Assembly (NCBI RefSeq): GCF_026343335.1
Contig: NZ_JAPELX010000001.1
Coordinates: forward strand, 6,200,001 to 6,264,000
DNA: 64,000 nt
Direction of reading: 5' to 3'
Source of the DNA: Streptomyces sp. NBC_00078
GTDB lineage: Bacteria; Actinomycetota; Actinomycetes; Streptomycetales; Streptomycetaceae
The notes under the pieces were generated by a model. That model searched no databases, was not told the origin of the DNA, and saw only the letters and a program-made list of their open reading frames with translations. Position 1 is the first letter of the stretch. Each line of letters opens with the position of its first letter. Position numbers and translations under genes: made by a program. Shown here piece by piece: positions 42,998-51,925 of the stretch.

Positions 42998-44806
42998 TCA
43001 TCGGCCGACCTTTACCGTCTTCGACACGGTGACCTGGTCGATGTCGGAGACCCGGACCGTGGCCTTCATCGTCCAGGTCCCGGCGATCGGCAGGTTGAGG
43101 GCGTCGCTGCCCCAGTAGCCGCGCTCGTCGACGAGCTTGGCGTCCAGTGGGCCGATCTGCTGGTCGGCGAGGGTGAAGGTCAGCCGTAGTTCGGGGATGC
43201 CGACGGGGCTGTTGTCGGCACCGTAGACGATCGCCTCCACCACGTTCCGGCCGACCCAGCCCGGTTCCAGGGTGACCTGCACCTTGCCGCGTCCCGACAG
43301 GGTGTTCTTGCCGGTGTCGTATGGGATCAGGGTCAGGGACACCTCGGGCTGCCCGGCCACCGAAGCGGCGGAGGCGGTCTCGGTGGCACGGCCCGTCTCG
43401 GTGCCGGTCAGCGCCGTCGTCAGCACGAGGACCAGCACACCGACCGCCACTTCGGTCAGGACGGACCTGCGCAGACCGCGCCGGTGTGTCTCCGGTCCGG
43501 CGGATTCGTCGGTGCCGTCCTCGCCCCTGTGAGCGGTGGGAGGGTTCTCGCCGTGTTCCACGGCCACCAGCACCCGCTCCTCCTGCGGCGCGTGAAGGAT
43601 GCGGGCGGTCCAGCGCCGGGAGTACGAGGCCGCCAGCAGCATCGCCAGCACACCCCAGACCTTGAAGACGAGGATCCTGCCGTAGGTCGTGGAGAACGCG
43701 TCCCAGGAGCCCAGCCCGCGCCAGGACTGGTAGACACCGGTGACGGCCAGTACGGCCACCGAGACCAGGGCGACGTGGGAGAAGCGGGCGACGGCAGCGG
43801 GCGGGAGGGGATCGTCGTCCGGTGCCCGGTACAGCGCGAGCAGGAGTGCGGCCAGCCCTCCGAGCCATACCGCCATGGCCAGCAGGTGCAGCATGGCGGA
43901 AGCCACGGCCACCGGTACCTGGATGCCGACGGACGCGTGCTCGGCCGCCGCCCAGGTGGCGGCCAGGCCCAGGACGAGCAAGCAGGCGCTCGCCGTAGTA
44001 CGCCGACCGGGCATCTGCTCCACCCGCCGGTTCCGCGCCGCCACGGCCACCACCACAAGCAGCATCAAGCGGGTCAGCAGCGCGAGTCCGGGCCGGCTGT
44101 CTGCCGTCTGCCGCAGCGTGCCCGGGTCGAACACGCTGCTCAGCCCGTCACCGCTGTCGTAGGGCCCTCGCAACAGCACCAGCAGCACCGTGGACACGAA
44201 CAGCGCCCACCAGCCGACCAGGAACGGGCGGCGCACCACTCGCGCGGCCGTGGCCGAGCGCCAGCAGGCCACGACGAACATGGCGAGACCGATCAGCAGC
44301 GCCAGCCCGGCGTAGGCGACATAGCGGCCGACTCCGTACAACGCGCCGACGGTGGGATCCACGGCCGGCGGGGGAGCGGCGGCGGCGCGGATCGCCGACG
44401 GCTTGCCGACGGAGAAGGTGAAAGCGCCGGACACGGCGTGGCTGTCCGCCGAGACCACCCGCCAGGACACCGTGTACGTGCCCTGCGCCAGTCCGCTCAC
44501 CAGCGGCACGCTGGCCGTGTTGCCCCGCCCGCCCGCGTGCCGGGGATCGCCGTCCGTCACCGGCCGGTTGTCGGGATCGAGCACCCGCAGGGAGTCCTCG
44601 ACGAGTGCGACCGACTCGTCGAAGGTCACGGTGATCTGCCTCGGCACGGACTTCAGCACGCTGTTCTCGCGAGGGTCGCTTCCGGTCAGCACCGCGTGTG
44701 CCGAGGCGGGAGCCGCACCTTGGATGAGGGCATAGACAAGGACGGCGACCACCACCAGGAGCGAGCCGAACGTGCGCCGTCGGTTGGTCAGTTGTCCTTG
44801 CACCAC
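42998..44806 (-). CDS. CopC-CopD fusion copper transport protein (YcnJ-like)
   Basis: 602 residues. Signal peptide, then a CopC domain starting AHAVLTGSDPREN and ending WRVVSADSHAVSGAF, a CopD membrane region of eight helices (VGRYVAYAGLALLIGLAM; HLLAMAVWLGGLAAL), and a C-terminal exported beta domain about 480-602. This YcnJ-type order takes up or exports copper. GTG 44806 with GGAG upstream. Last rightward gene of the copper block and read leftward. Confidence 0.9.
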   Translation of the reverse strand: MVQGQLTNRRRTFGSLLVVVAVLVYALIQGAAPASAHAVLTGSDPRENSVLKSVPRQITVTFDESVALVEDSLRVLDPDNRPVTDGDPRHAGGRGNTASVPLVSGLAQGTYTVSWRVVSADSHAVSGAFTFSVGKPSAIRAAAAPPPAVDPTVGALYGVGRYVAYAGLALLIGLAMFVVACWRSATAARVVRRPFLVGWWALFVSTVLLVLLRGPYDSGDGLSSVFDPGTLRQTADSRPGLALLTRLMLLVVVAVAARNRRVEQMPGRRTTASACLLVLGLAATWAAAEHASVGIQVPVAVASAMLHLLAMAVWLGGLAALLLALYRAPDDDPLPPAAVARFSHVALVSVAVLAVTGVYQSWRGLGSWDAFSTTYGRILVFKVWGVLAMLLAASYSRRWTARILHAPQEERVLVAVEHGENPPTAHRGEDGTDESAGPETHRRGLRRSVLTEVAVGVLVLVLTTALTGTETGRATETASAASVAGQPEVSLTLIPYDTGKNTLSGRGKVQVTLEPGWVGRNVVEAIVYGADNSPVGIPELRLTFTLADQQIGPLDAKLVDERGYWGSDALNLPIAGTWTMKATVRVSDIDQVTVSKTVKVGR

Positions 44807-44867
44807 GCCATGTCTCCGGGGCCGGTTGCTGTGTCATGGATACGTACGCAGGTGTATGGCGCCACGC

Positions 44868-45149
44868 TCACTTTGGCGATGCCCGACCAGCGGGCATTCT
44901 GCGCTCATTTGCGGTGACGGTCCGGCGACTGGTTCCCGACTGCGCGCGGGTGGGTCGCGCCACGCTCGCGTTACCCGCCTGGCGACCTTGACCGCGAGCG
45001 CCCGGGGAGCCGACGAGAACGGCCGACGCCGCCAGGGCGTGCCAGGGACCAGGGAGCCCGACGCCGCGCAGGACGAGGGAGCCCGAAACGCAGAGGAACC
45101 AGGACGTGACCACGACGGCGGACGAGGCCGCAACGACCAGGAGGCTCAC
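44868..45149 (-). CDS. Possible small membrane protein
   Basis: 93 codons starting SLLVVAASSAVVVTSWFLCV and SGSLVLRGVG, with two hydrophobic stretches and an Arg-rich, low-quality tail. No ribosome site and no family. It may be a real 50-residue membrane protein with a run-on, or chance. Confidence 0.25.
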   Translation of the reverse strand: MSLLVVAASSAVVVTSWFLCVSGSLVLRGVGLPGPWHALAASAVLVGSPGARGQGRQAGNASVARPTRAQSGTSRRTVTANERRMPAGRASPK

Positions 45150-45716
45150 AGCGTCGCACGAACTGTCGTGTCCGGTCCTACGAGGCTGCTGCCCGTTGGA
45201 TCGAGTAACGACAGCAAACTACGCGGCTTGAGCGTCACCTCCTGCACCTTGGCGGACGTGACCGTCGTTCAGCATCTTTGGGTGGAGTGAATGGCGCCGT
45301 CCTGGAGACAGATCGGGCAGTCGCACTCCTGGCGCTCTTGCCCACGTCATCGGATGTCTCCGCGGCCTGCAGTCTCACCAATGGCCCCCGGACAGCAGTT
45401 GTGCGTTCGAGGGCGCAAGCGGAATGGGAACGGAGCAGCGGGCATTCGGGCGGAAACGGCAACGACCCACCAGACCGTTTGCGCTTTGGTGTGTTGTTCG
45501 GCACATTCAGGCAGGTCACGTGCGGTTTGCGAGTGGAAGTGACGTCGGGAAACCGAGACGCGCGGCACGGTCGCTACTTGGCGGCGTGTACAGCCAATGA
45601 GTCTTTGGTGAATGGCCTTTGAGCTGCGGAAATGAGTCAGAAGGAGAACGCGATCACGGTTGCCTCGCTCGAAAAGAGCAAACGGTCAAAAGACCGTGTG
45701 CGTTTTGACGTGAACG
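45150..45716. other. Intergenic region without a recognisable gene
   Basis: 567 bases of lower GC than the neighbours. I found no frame with gene-like codon use, no RNA gene and no strong repeat. It is the chromosomal flank just outside the AICE left end. Confidence 0.6.
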
Positions 45717-45757
45717 CAAAAACTCCCGACCTGTATTTCTGCAGGTCAGGAGTCTTT
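45717..45757 (-). terminator. Rho-independent terminator reading leftward
   Basis: Stem ACTCCCGACCTG / CAGGTCAGGAGT (one mismatch), 8-base loop, with a run of five A on the left, i.e. Us when read on the minus strand. It follows the tRNA 3' end at 45765, as expected for the terminator of a leftward tRNA transcript. Confidence 0.7.
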
Positions 45758-45764
45758 TCCGGAG

Positions 45765-45805
45765 TGCCCCCGGCAGGATTCGAACCTGCGCACACGGCTC
45801 CGGAG
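45765..45805 (-). other. AICE attachment site: tRNA 3'-end segment
   Basis: Read on the minus strand: GCCGTGTGCGCAGGTTCGAA then TCCTGCCGGGGGCA, an intact T-arm (GCAGG-TTCGAAT-CCTGC) and acceptor 3' strand with discriminator A. The 5' half of a tRNA is not present next to it. That is the usual left junction of an element integrated in a tRNA gene: the full tRNA should be at the other junction, right of the integrase, outside the window. The sequence resembles tRNA-Arg but half a tRNA is not enough to say. Confidence 0.7.
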
Positions 45806-45960
45806 AGCATGCTCATGACATGCTTGATTATGGCCCTGACCTGCACGGGAGACGCGCGGGCTGCGTGGCTTCGCCTCGCTCACACGCCCCTCACACGCAC
45901 GCCAGGAAGGGGCGGGAGGTCACTTCCGGCCGCTGAGATCGGACGGGAGGCGACAACATG

Positions 45961-46105
45961 AGGGGCTGCAACACCCCGGGGTGTTGCAGCCCTGTACTCA
46001 GGTCGGACAGGTGGGACACCCGCGAATCTCGCTGTCCCATCTGTTTGTGCAGGCCAGCGCTCTAACCGGACAGTCGGACACGTGGGACACCACCTTTGGC
46101 GCCCT
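45961..46105. repeat. 145-bp direct repeat, copy A (with perfect hairpin and GGACAG sites)
   Basis: It opens with a perfect inverted repeat GGGCTGCAACACCCC / GGGGTGTTGCAGCCC (45963-45992), followed by GTCGGACAGGTGGGACAC (46002) and GTCGGACACGTGGGACAC (46073). Copy B at 46948 is the same length and differs at about 14 positions. The hairpin arms differ in compensating pairs, so the stem is kept. It sits before the 46161 gene. Confidence 0.85.
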
Positions 46106-46160
46106 GCGAGGCGCTGCGCCCTGTTCCGCCTGACGGCCGTCGCCGCGATGATGTCTGGTC

Positions 46161-46940
46161 ATGAAGGAACTTGCTCTCGCTCTGGTGGCTGCGGTGTTCG
46201 GACTGGTGGGCACAGTTGTTGGTGCGCGGGCCGCAAAGAAGGGGGCCTTGATCAGTGCGCAAGTCACCTTGCAGCAAGTTCGCGATCAAGCCGACGTCGA
46301 TCAAGCCCACTGGCTTCGGCAACAGCGGCTTCAGGCGTACGAAAGTTACCTAGCAGCCTGGGACGAGTGTCTTCGCATTGTTAACTCTGTGGGTTTGCCG
46401 GGAGACTCGGAATCGTCGAGGCTCAACCCGCTAAAAGAAGCAGCCGACCGGATGACAGAGCGTGCCCGGAGGATCGACATCCTGGGACCGGCCGAGGTGG
46501 CGAGGGCAGCGGAAGAACTCGCCGACAGCATGCGGCGTGACGTGGATATAGCCACCAAACTGCTGAAACTCACAGAGGAATACATTCCGACCAATGGCCG
46601 TATAACGACAGACACGGCGCCAGCCATGACGGCCGCTAGGGAGGCGCTGGACGAAGTCGCAAGGCAGGCGCAAGACATTACGGCGGAGGCAAATGGCAGC
46701 ACTGGAGTGCCCCAAGGGGCGGCGGCTTTTTTCGCGAGTATCGATCGGGCCCAGGAACTCGCCAACGCTGCAATCTCCCGCGCGTATGAGGACACCGATG
46801 GGTTTTCCGAGTTCCTTGACCAAGCAACTGCGATCGTCGATGAACTGAAACACAACCAGGACGCCCGCGAGCGTACTCGCGAGCGGTTCACAACGGCTGC
46901 GCGTCAGACGCTCGCTTCAGCAACTCCCCCTGCTCCATAG
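46161..46940 (+). CDS. Single-pass membrane/coiled-coil protein, AICE cargo, 259 aa
   Basis: A helix at 3-25 (ELALALVAAVFGLVGTVVGA) is followed by a long charged helical region with no known domain; the C-terminal half is rich in Glu, Gln and Ala. Lower GC than the neighbours, a sign of different origin. It is bracketed by two 145-bp repeats, so it may have entered by a duplication of the promoter region. I have no function for it. Confidence 0.7.
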   Translation: MKELALALVAAVFGLVGTVVGARAAKKGALISAQVTLQQVRDQADVDQAHWLRQQRLQAYESYLAAWDECLRIVNSVGLPGDSESSRLNPLKEAADRMTERARRIDILGPAEVARAAEELADSMRRDVDIATKLLKLTEEYIPTNGRITTDTAPAMTAAREALDEVARQAQDITAEANGSTGVPQGAAAFFASIDRAQELANAAISRAYEDTDGFSEFLDQATAIVDELKHNQDARERTRERFTTAARQTLASATPPAP

Positions 46941-46947
46941 CGACGGG

Positions 46948-47092
46948 AGGGGCTGCAACCCCCGCGGGGGTTGCAGCCCTGTACTCAGGTCGGACAGGTG
47001 GGACACTGGCGAATGTCGCTGTCCCACCTATTTGTGCAGGTCAGGGCTCTAACCGGACAGTCGGACACGTGGGACACTCCCTATGGCGCCCT
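46948..47092. repeat. 145-bp direct repeat, copy B, upstream of the GntR gene
   Basis: Same order as copy A: perfect hairpin GGGCTGCAACCCCCG / CGGGGGTTGCAGCCC (46950-46979), then GTCGGACAGGTGGGACAC and GTCGGACACGTGGGACAC. It ends 77 bases before the GntR start, so it is likely a regulated promoter of that gene. Confidence 0.85.
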
Positions 47093-47168
47093 ACGTCGAC
47101 CGAGGGCCACCGTGGGAAGCTGGAAGCAGTGAGCCGCTGTCAAGCGAGATCATTGAAGGGGAGGCTAG

Positions 47169-47621
47169 GTGCCGCCGGTCAGTCCGCGAGACACGTACCT
47201 AGAGGTCTCGGATTCTCTGCGTCAGAAGATCGAGAAGGGCAAGATTCTTGAGAAGCTGCCGTCTCAAGCGAAGCTGATGGAGAGCTACGGCGTGAGCCGC
47301 AGCACCATCGAGCGTGCGTTGGGTGACCTGAAGAGTAAGAGCGTGATCGAGTCTGTACAGGGGGCTGGCTGGTACGTGGCGGGGACGGGCGACCGCCGCC
47401 CACTCGTCGAGAAGGTGACGGACCTCTTGCGGACTGAGGGAGTCAAGGTCGGAGACCCCTTCCCCACCGAGAAGGAGCTGTGCGAGCGGTTCGAGGCTTC
47501 GCGGACGGCGATCCGCTCCGCCATTGCGCAGATGGAAGGACAAGGGCTCATCGGCAAGGGAGCGACGCGCGGGCGGGAAGTCCGCGCGCTTCCCATCGGG
47601 CAGGGGGACCGCAAGGCATGA
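47169..47621 (+). CDS. GntR-type regulator with two winged helices and no effector domain
   Basis: 150 residues. First winged helix 10-70: LRQKIEKGKILEKLPSQAKL, GVSRSTIERALGDLKSKSVI. Second 78-145: LLRTEGVKVGDPFPTEKELC, EASRTAIRSAIAQMEGQGLI. No ligand-binding C-domain, like the KorSA-type repressors of pSAM2-like elements, which control replication and transfer. GTG 47169 has GGGGAGGCTAG upstream. Its stop overlaps the phosphotransferase start by ATGA. Confidence 0.85.
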   Translation: MPPVSPRDTYLEVSDSLRQKIEKGKILEKLPSQAKLMESYGVSRSTIERALGDLKSKSVIESVQGAGWYVAGTGDRRPLVEKVTDLLRTEGVKVGDPFPTEKELCERFEASRTAIRSAIAQMEGQGLIGKGATRGREVRALPIGQGDRKA

Positions 47622-48520
47622 CGACGGGCGAGCGCACTGAATTCGACGCAGCGTCAGCCGAGAGTATTTTGCGGAAGGCGTGCGATGCCGCCCACTTGGA
47701 TCCGGACCGTATCGAGATGCAGCGGTTTGGCGACCACGCTGTGTTTCGCATCGACTGCGGCCGGATCATTTCGCGCGTCGGTCGGAGCCCTGACCGACTG
47801 CCGTCCGTCCGCCGAGAAGTAGCCGTATCTCAGTGGCTCGCAGCCGAGGGATACCCGGCTGCCCGGCTCGTCACGGAAGCCCAACAACCCGTCGTAGTCG
47901 ACGGCCATCCGGTGACCTTCTGGGAGGGATTGGCCGACGGCGACACGTATGCGAGTACGCGAGAGATGGGCGAATTGCTTCGGCGGCTCCACAAATTGGA
48001 TCCGCCGCCCTTTTCGCTCCCTGAACTCCGGCCCTTCGACAAGGTGAATCAACGGTTGCAGCACGCCGCGATCCCGTCGGACACTCGGACCTATCTCGTC
48101 TCTCTGGCAGATGAGTTGGCGAGCGAGTACGACCGGCTAGCGTTCGCCCTGCCGACCGGTCACCTGCACGGAGACTTCAACGTCGGCAATGTTCTGCGTG
48201 ATGCTGCCGGGCGCCCGAAGGTTATCGACCTGGACGGCTTCGTGATCGGTCCGCGCGAGTGGGACCTTATGCAGACGGCCATGTACTACGACAGCTTCGG
48301 ATGGCACACAGAGGCCGAATACGCCGATTTCGTGGATGGCTACGGCTTCGACGTCCGGAAATGGTCCGGGTACGCCGTCCTTCGCAGCGTGCGCGAACTA
48401 CTGATGGTCACCTGGCTTTCCCAGAACGCTGGCACGAATCCGCGCGCTGCCGAGGAAGTTGAGAAGCGTGTTGAGACGCTGCGCTCGGGAGGCTCGCGCC
48501 GCGACTGGGCGCCTTTCTAG
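47618..48520 (+). CDS. Aminoglycoside-phosphotransferase family protein
   Basis: 300 residues of the APH/choline-kinase fold. The catalytic loop is GHLHGDFNVGNVL (HGDxxxxN) and the metal Asp is in KVIDLDGF. The N-terminal lobe has FGDHAVFRIDCG. Enzymes of this fold phosphorylate antibiotics, sugars or choline; resistance cannot be claimed. Overlaps the GntR gene by four bases. It ends convergently with a broken regulator at 48517. Confidence 0.8.
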   Translation: MTTGERTEFDAASAESILRKACDAAHLDPDRIEMQRFGDHAVFRIDCGRIISRVGRSPDRLPSVRREVAVSQWLAAEGYPAARLVTEAQQPVVVDGHPVTFWEGLADGDTYASTREMGELLRRLHKLDPPPFSLPELRPFDKVNQRLQHAAIPSDTRTYLVSLADELASEYDRLAFALPTGHLHGDFNVGNVLRDAAGRPKVIDLDGFVIGPREWDLMQTAMYYDSFGWHTEAEYADFVDGYGFDVRKWSGYAVLRSVRELLMVTWLSQNAGTNPRAAEEVEKRVETLRSGGSRRDWAPF

Positions 48521-48944
48521 GGACGTTCGTCGACCTGTAGCCAGAGGCGGAAGCCGCGGGCCTGTTCCGCGAATACCCGGAACTCCGCGGCTCGCTTCAC
48601 GCCGTCTGTGATGCGGCCTTGGAACTCCCGTACATACTGTACGCAGCGCGCAGACTTCAGTCCCTCGCCGAGTTGCAGGGCATTGAGTGCGATTTCAAAG
48701 CCACGGCCGATCTCGCCCTGACCGAGGTACGCATCTGCCTGCACCATGGTCGCGAAGAAATCGCTTCGAGTATTCAGGCCGTCCCCGACGATGGAGCCCG
48801 CACCCCGCTCCGTCGCCTGCCCGGATCGTCCCAAGTCGCGGAAGCAATGGCCGATCTCGGCTGCAAGCTCAACTTCGTCGAAGTACGCGATGTACGCAGG
48901 ATCGCTGTCGGCTGTCCGCTGACTGAGCTTGCGTTCCGCCTCCA
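48517..48944 (-). pseudogene. 3' part of an IS-interrupted helix-turn-helix/TPR regulator
   Basis: Continues the 50415-51365 gene on the other side of the IS: VEAERKLSQRTADSDPAYIA and AAEIGHCFRDLGRSG are TPR-type helices. The exact join is DDRGCDLAL + VEAERK. It overlaps the 3' end of the phosphotransferase by four bases. See the 5' part for detail. Confidence 0.85.
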
Positions 48945-48948
48945 CTAG

Positions 48949-50410
48949 TACTACAGCCGGTGGTTTCACGGTGAGTGTGCGCGTGCGGCTCGGGTGCGGT
49001 AGTGGCTGGTTCGGGCTCGGGTCTGGTGGCGGGTGCGCCAGCGGTGCCAGTGCATGGCGAGCCAGGTCCGGGCGGTGCGTGCGGGGGCGAGGACGATCCG
49101 GTCGTACAGGCGGCGGATCTCGTTCACGGTCGGGGGTCGGGTGTCGTCGGTGGGGCGGGTATGAGCCGGCTCCGGACGGTGACCAGGAAAGCCATGGCGA
49201 GCATGCACACGGTGGTGTGCCGGTACCACGAGCACCATTTGCGGACCTCGTGTTCGTCCAGGCCCACCTGTCCCTTCGCGACCTGGAACGACTCCTCCAC
49301 CATCCAGCGTTGTCCGGCGGCGACCACCAGCTCGGCCACGGTGGCGCCGGGGTGGGTGTGGCACAGGAAGTAGGCGATCTCCCGGACGAGTGCGCCGGTC
49401 TTCCTGTCCTTCTTGTTGGGCACGGTCGAGCGGCGGATCAGCAGGTGACGCTCCAGCCCGGTGGAAACGGAGGCGAGTTGGACGGCGGCCCAGTCGTACT
49501 CGCGAGGGCCCTTGGCGCCGTCCGCGCACGAGCGGCGCTCGAAGGCATCCTCGGGTACCAGCGCCCACAGCTCGCGGGCCTGCCGGGTGCGGCCGTCGGG
49601 CAGGGGCAGCACCTCGTCCTTCGGGATGGCGAGCACGTAGCGGACCTGGTGTTCCTCCAGCCAGGCGCGCAGTGCACGGCACTGCCCGTAGGCCTCGTCG
49701 GCCAGGAAGTAGGTGAACGGCACCGAGGCGGCCAGTGCCCGCTCCAGCATCCGCCGGGCCAGCTCCGGCTTGGTGGCCACCGCGCTCGCGCGTTCGGGCG
49801 GGACGCCCTGCTCGGCGCAGCGGCGTTCGTGCTCCGCGGTGGCGCCGGCCCAGTGCTTGCCGAGGTAGAGCTCGGCGTCGATCAGAGTGCGACCCCGGCG
49901 AGATCCGTAGGACAGGTGCACGCTGACCTGGGCGTTCTCGATTCTGCCCGCAGTTCCGGTGTATTGACGCTGGACACCGGCGGTCTTGGTGCCCTTCTTG
50001 ATGTCGCCGGTCTCGTCCGCGATCAGCACCGCGTCGTCGGCGGCCAGGGCGGCGACCGCGTGGGCGCGGACCCGGTCGCGCAGTTCGTCCGCATCCCATG
50101 CGGCCTTGGCCAGGAAGCCCTGCAACCGGTCCGGGCTGGGGTGGCCGGCAGCCTCCGCGAGCTGCCACAGGTTCTTGCGCGGCACCTCGCTCAGCAGCCC
50201 GCGCACCATCGCCCGCAGATTCTCCCGGGAAGCCGGACGCGCAAACACATCGTCCACCGAAGCGCACAATGCCTCCAACTCCCCCTCAAGCTGCCGCACT
50301 TGGCCCTCGGTCAGCTCGTCCGTCCGCACCACGCCCAGCGGCAGTCTCAATCCCACGAACGGAGCAACGAGCCAACCACCGTCACGTCACGTGAACCACC
50401 GGCTGTAGTA
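48949..50410. mobile_element. IS701-type insertion sequence, 1462 bp
   Basis: Terminal inverted repeats TACTACAGCCGGTGGTT (left) and the reverse complement at the right end. The 4-bp target CTAG is duplicated on both sides (48945-48948 and 50411-50414). Removal of the element plus one CTAG restores a 460-codon frame. IS701-family elements give 4-bp YTAR duplications, which fits. The transposase is at 49124. Confidence 0.9.
49124..50356 (-). CDS. IS701-family transposase
   Basis: 410 residues. DDE family marks: DAVLIADETGDIKKGTKTAG (first Asp), TYFLADEAYGQCRALRAWL (second Asp) and WMVEESFQVAKGQVGLDEHE (Glu). Short N-terminal part, no zinc finger. Full-length and in frame, so probably active. 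Start ATG 50356. It lies in the element of 48949-50410. Confidence 0.9.
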   Translation of the reverse strand: MGLRLPLGVVRTDELTEGQVRQLEGELEALCASVDDVFARPASRENLRAMVRGLLSEVPRKNLWQLAEAAGHPSPDRLQGFLAKAAWDADELRDRVRAHAVAALAADDAVLIADETGDIKKGTKTAGVQRQYTGTAGRIENAQVSVHLSYGSRRGRTLIDAELYLGKHWAGATAEHERRCAEQGVPPERASAVATKPELARRMLERALAASVPFTYFLADEAYGQCRALRAWLEEHQVRYVLAIPKDEVLPLPDGRTRQARELWALVPEDAFERRSCADGAKGPREYDWAAVQLASVSTGLERHLLIRRSTVPNKKDRKTGALVREIAYFLCHTHPGATVAELVVAAGQRWMVEESFQVAKGQVGLDEHEVRKWCSWYRHTTVCMLAMAFLVTVRSRLIPAPPTTPDPRP

Positions 50411-50414
50411 CTAG

Positions 50415-51365
50415 GGCAAGGTCGCAGCCCCGATCATCGCCGAGCCGGGCAAGGGCCCGGGCCTCCATTGCGATGTGATGTGCCGCCATCGTCGGCCCCA
50501 GGCTGCCGGCGGGTCCTGTGTACGCCGCACGCGCCAGGGTTGCGGCGTCCTGGTACCGACCGAGGAAGGTCGCCTGATGGCTCATCGCGGACAGGATGCT
50601 GCTGCCGAGCAGGCGGTCACCCGCCGCTTGGGCCATACGCAGCCCCTGAATGAAGTACCGCTGTGCGATGCCGTGTAGGCCGCTGTCGTACGACATAAAT
50701 CCGGCGAGCAAGAGAGCTTCGGCTACGGCCGAGTGGAGTTCCTTGCCGATGGTGTCGGAGTACTTCCCCTCCAGCATCGGACGGACGTCCGTGTGAAGGT
50801 ACTGAATTAGGGCTCGCCGGGCGTGGCCGCCGCCGAATTTCCCGTCAAGCATGCTGAACGCGTCCGCGGTTGAGCGCACCATCTCAATGTCAACCGCGCC
50901 GATCGCCCGGTTACCCAGCCGCGCTAGCTCTCCGTCGGGAGGGGCGACGATCCAGCGGAGGGATGCCGTGTTCCACGCGGCAGAGTCTGGGTGCGCTCGG
51001 ACCAGAACCTCAGTCTCAGCAAGGTCGGCCCGCCATAGGTCGGTCACGGTCTTGGCCGTGGTTTCGGGCTTGTCCGCGAAGTCCAAGCCCAAGTCGGGCT
51101 GTACCGCAGAAACTGCCGCGTTGCCCATCCCGATGTCGTCGATCGTGAGTCGGCGCCCAAGCTTGCGCCCAATCGCGTCGGCGATGAACTGCGGCATGTT
51201 GCCCCGCGGGATCGAGCCGTTGAGCCACCTGCCGACGTACGTGTGATCACAGGTGACGTCTTCGCCCGATCGAGCGCCAGCGGTGATCACCGCGCGAGCA
51301 AGCGACTTGTTCGAGAAGTCAGCTTCCTGCATGAGCGCGGCCAGCCTGGCGTTCCGGTCTGCCAT
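50415..51365 (-). pseudogene. 5' part of the IS-interrupted helix-turn-helix/TPR regulator
   Basis: ATG 51365 with GGGGGTTCG upstream. MADRNARLAALMQEADFSNK to TYVGRWLNGSIPRGN is a helix-turn-helix like those of NsdA-type or XRE regulators; the middle (GGHARRALIQYLHTDVRPML to MAQAAGDRLLGSSILSAM) has TPR-like helices. These regulators often act on development or on element transfer. Insertion of the IS701 element at its CTAG interrupts it after residue about 318. Excision would restore 460 residues. Confidence 0.85.
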
Positions 51366-51454
51366 CGAACCCCCATGAGCGGCCGAAGTCCCAGCTTGAC
51401 TCGACGTCACTCTACGCAGGTCAGGCCTGAGATGCAGGGGGGTTACACGTCGGA

Positions 51455-51480
51455 GTGCACGAGTGCACCCCCAAGTGCAC
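51455..51480. promoter_or_regulatory. Three GTGCAC palindromes in a possible operator
   Basis: GTGCAC at 51455, 51463 and 51475 within 26 bases, upstream of the regulator start (51365) and downstream-facing the AICE operon at 51926. The 560-bp gap between 51366 and 51925 holds no gene that I can support. Operator role is inferred. Confidence 0.4.
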
Positions 51481-51925
51481 GCTCCCGAAGTGCCCTCCGC
51501 TTGACGACAGTTGAGTCACCACCGCGAAGCAGGCGGTTTCGAGATCGAAAAAGCCAGAGCGCTTGACGACCCGGAATCGATCTGTCAGCGTGAGTGGTAG
51601 GTAATACACACCACGCACTGAGCGGGTGTGCAGCACCGATGTACGTCCGGCGGGTCCTGTGGCTTTGCGGCTACGGGAGCTCCTTCCAGGGGTTACCGCG
51701 CTCGCCGGGGAGTGCCAGTGCCTTGAGAACTGAACAGTGGACCGAGGAACTACCGCCTGTCCTCAGCACCAAGAAGGCGGCCCGCGCGGAGAACGACCCG
51801 CGCACTCTTCGACCTTTCCGCAGCTCAACGGCTGCGGCCGGTTGCCTGATCCGCATCTCTCGCAGGTGCGGTGAGGGGGAGCCGGGATCGTCTCGGACCT
51901 CCGTGACTTCGAGGGGGAACCTTCC

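Noticed and set aside
45278..45622. 114-codon open frame in the gap left of the AICE
   Set aside because: No ribosome site, no family and no third-position GC bias.
45765..45850. A complete tRNA gene
   Set aside because: Only the T arm and 3' acceptor strand are present; no 5' acceptor strand, D arm or proper anticodon loop can be formed from the adjacent bases.
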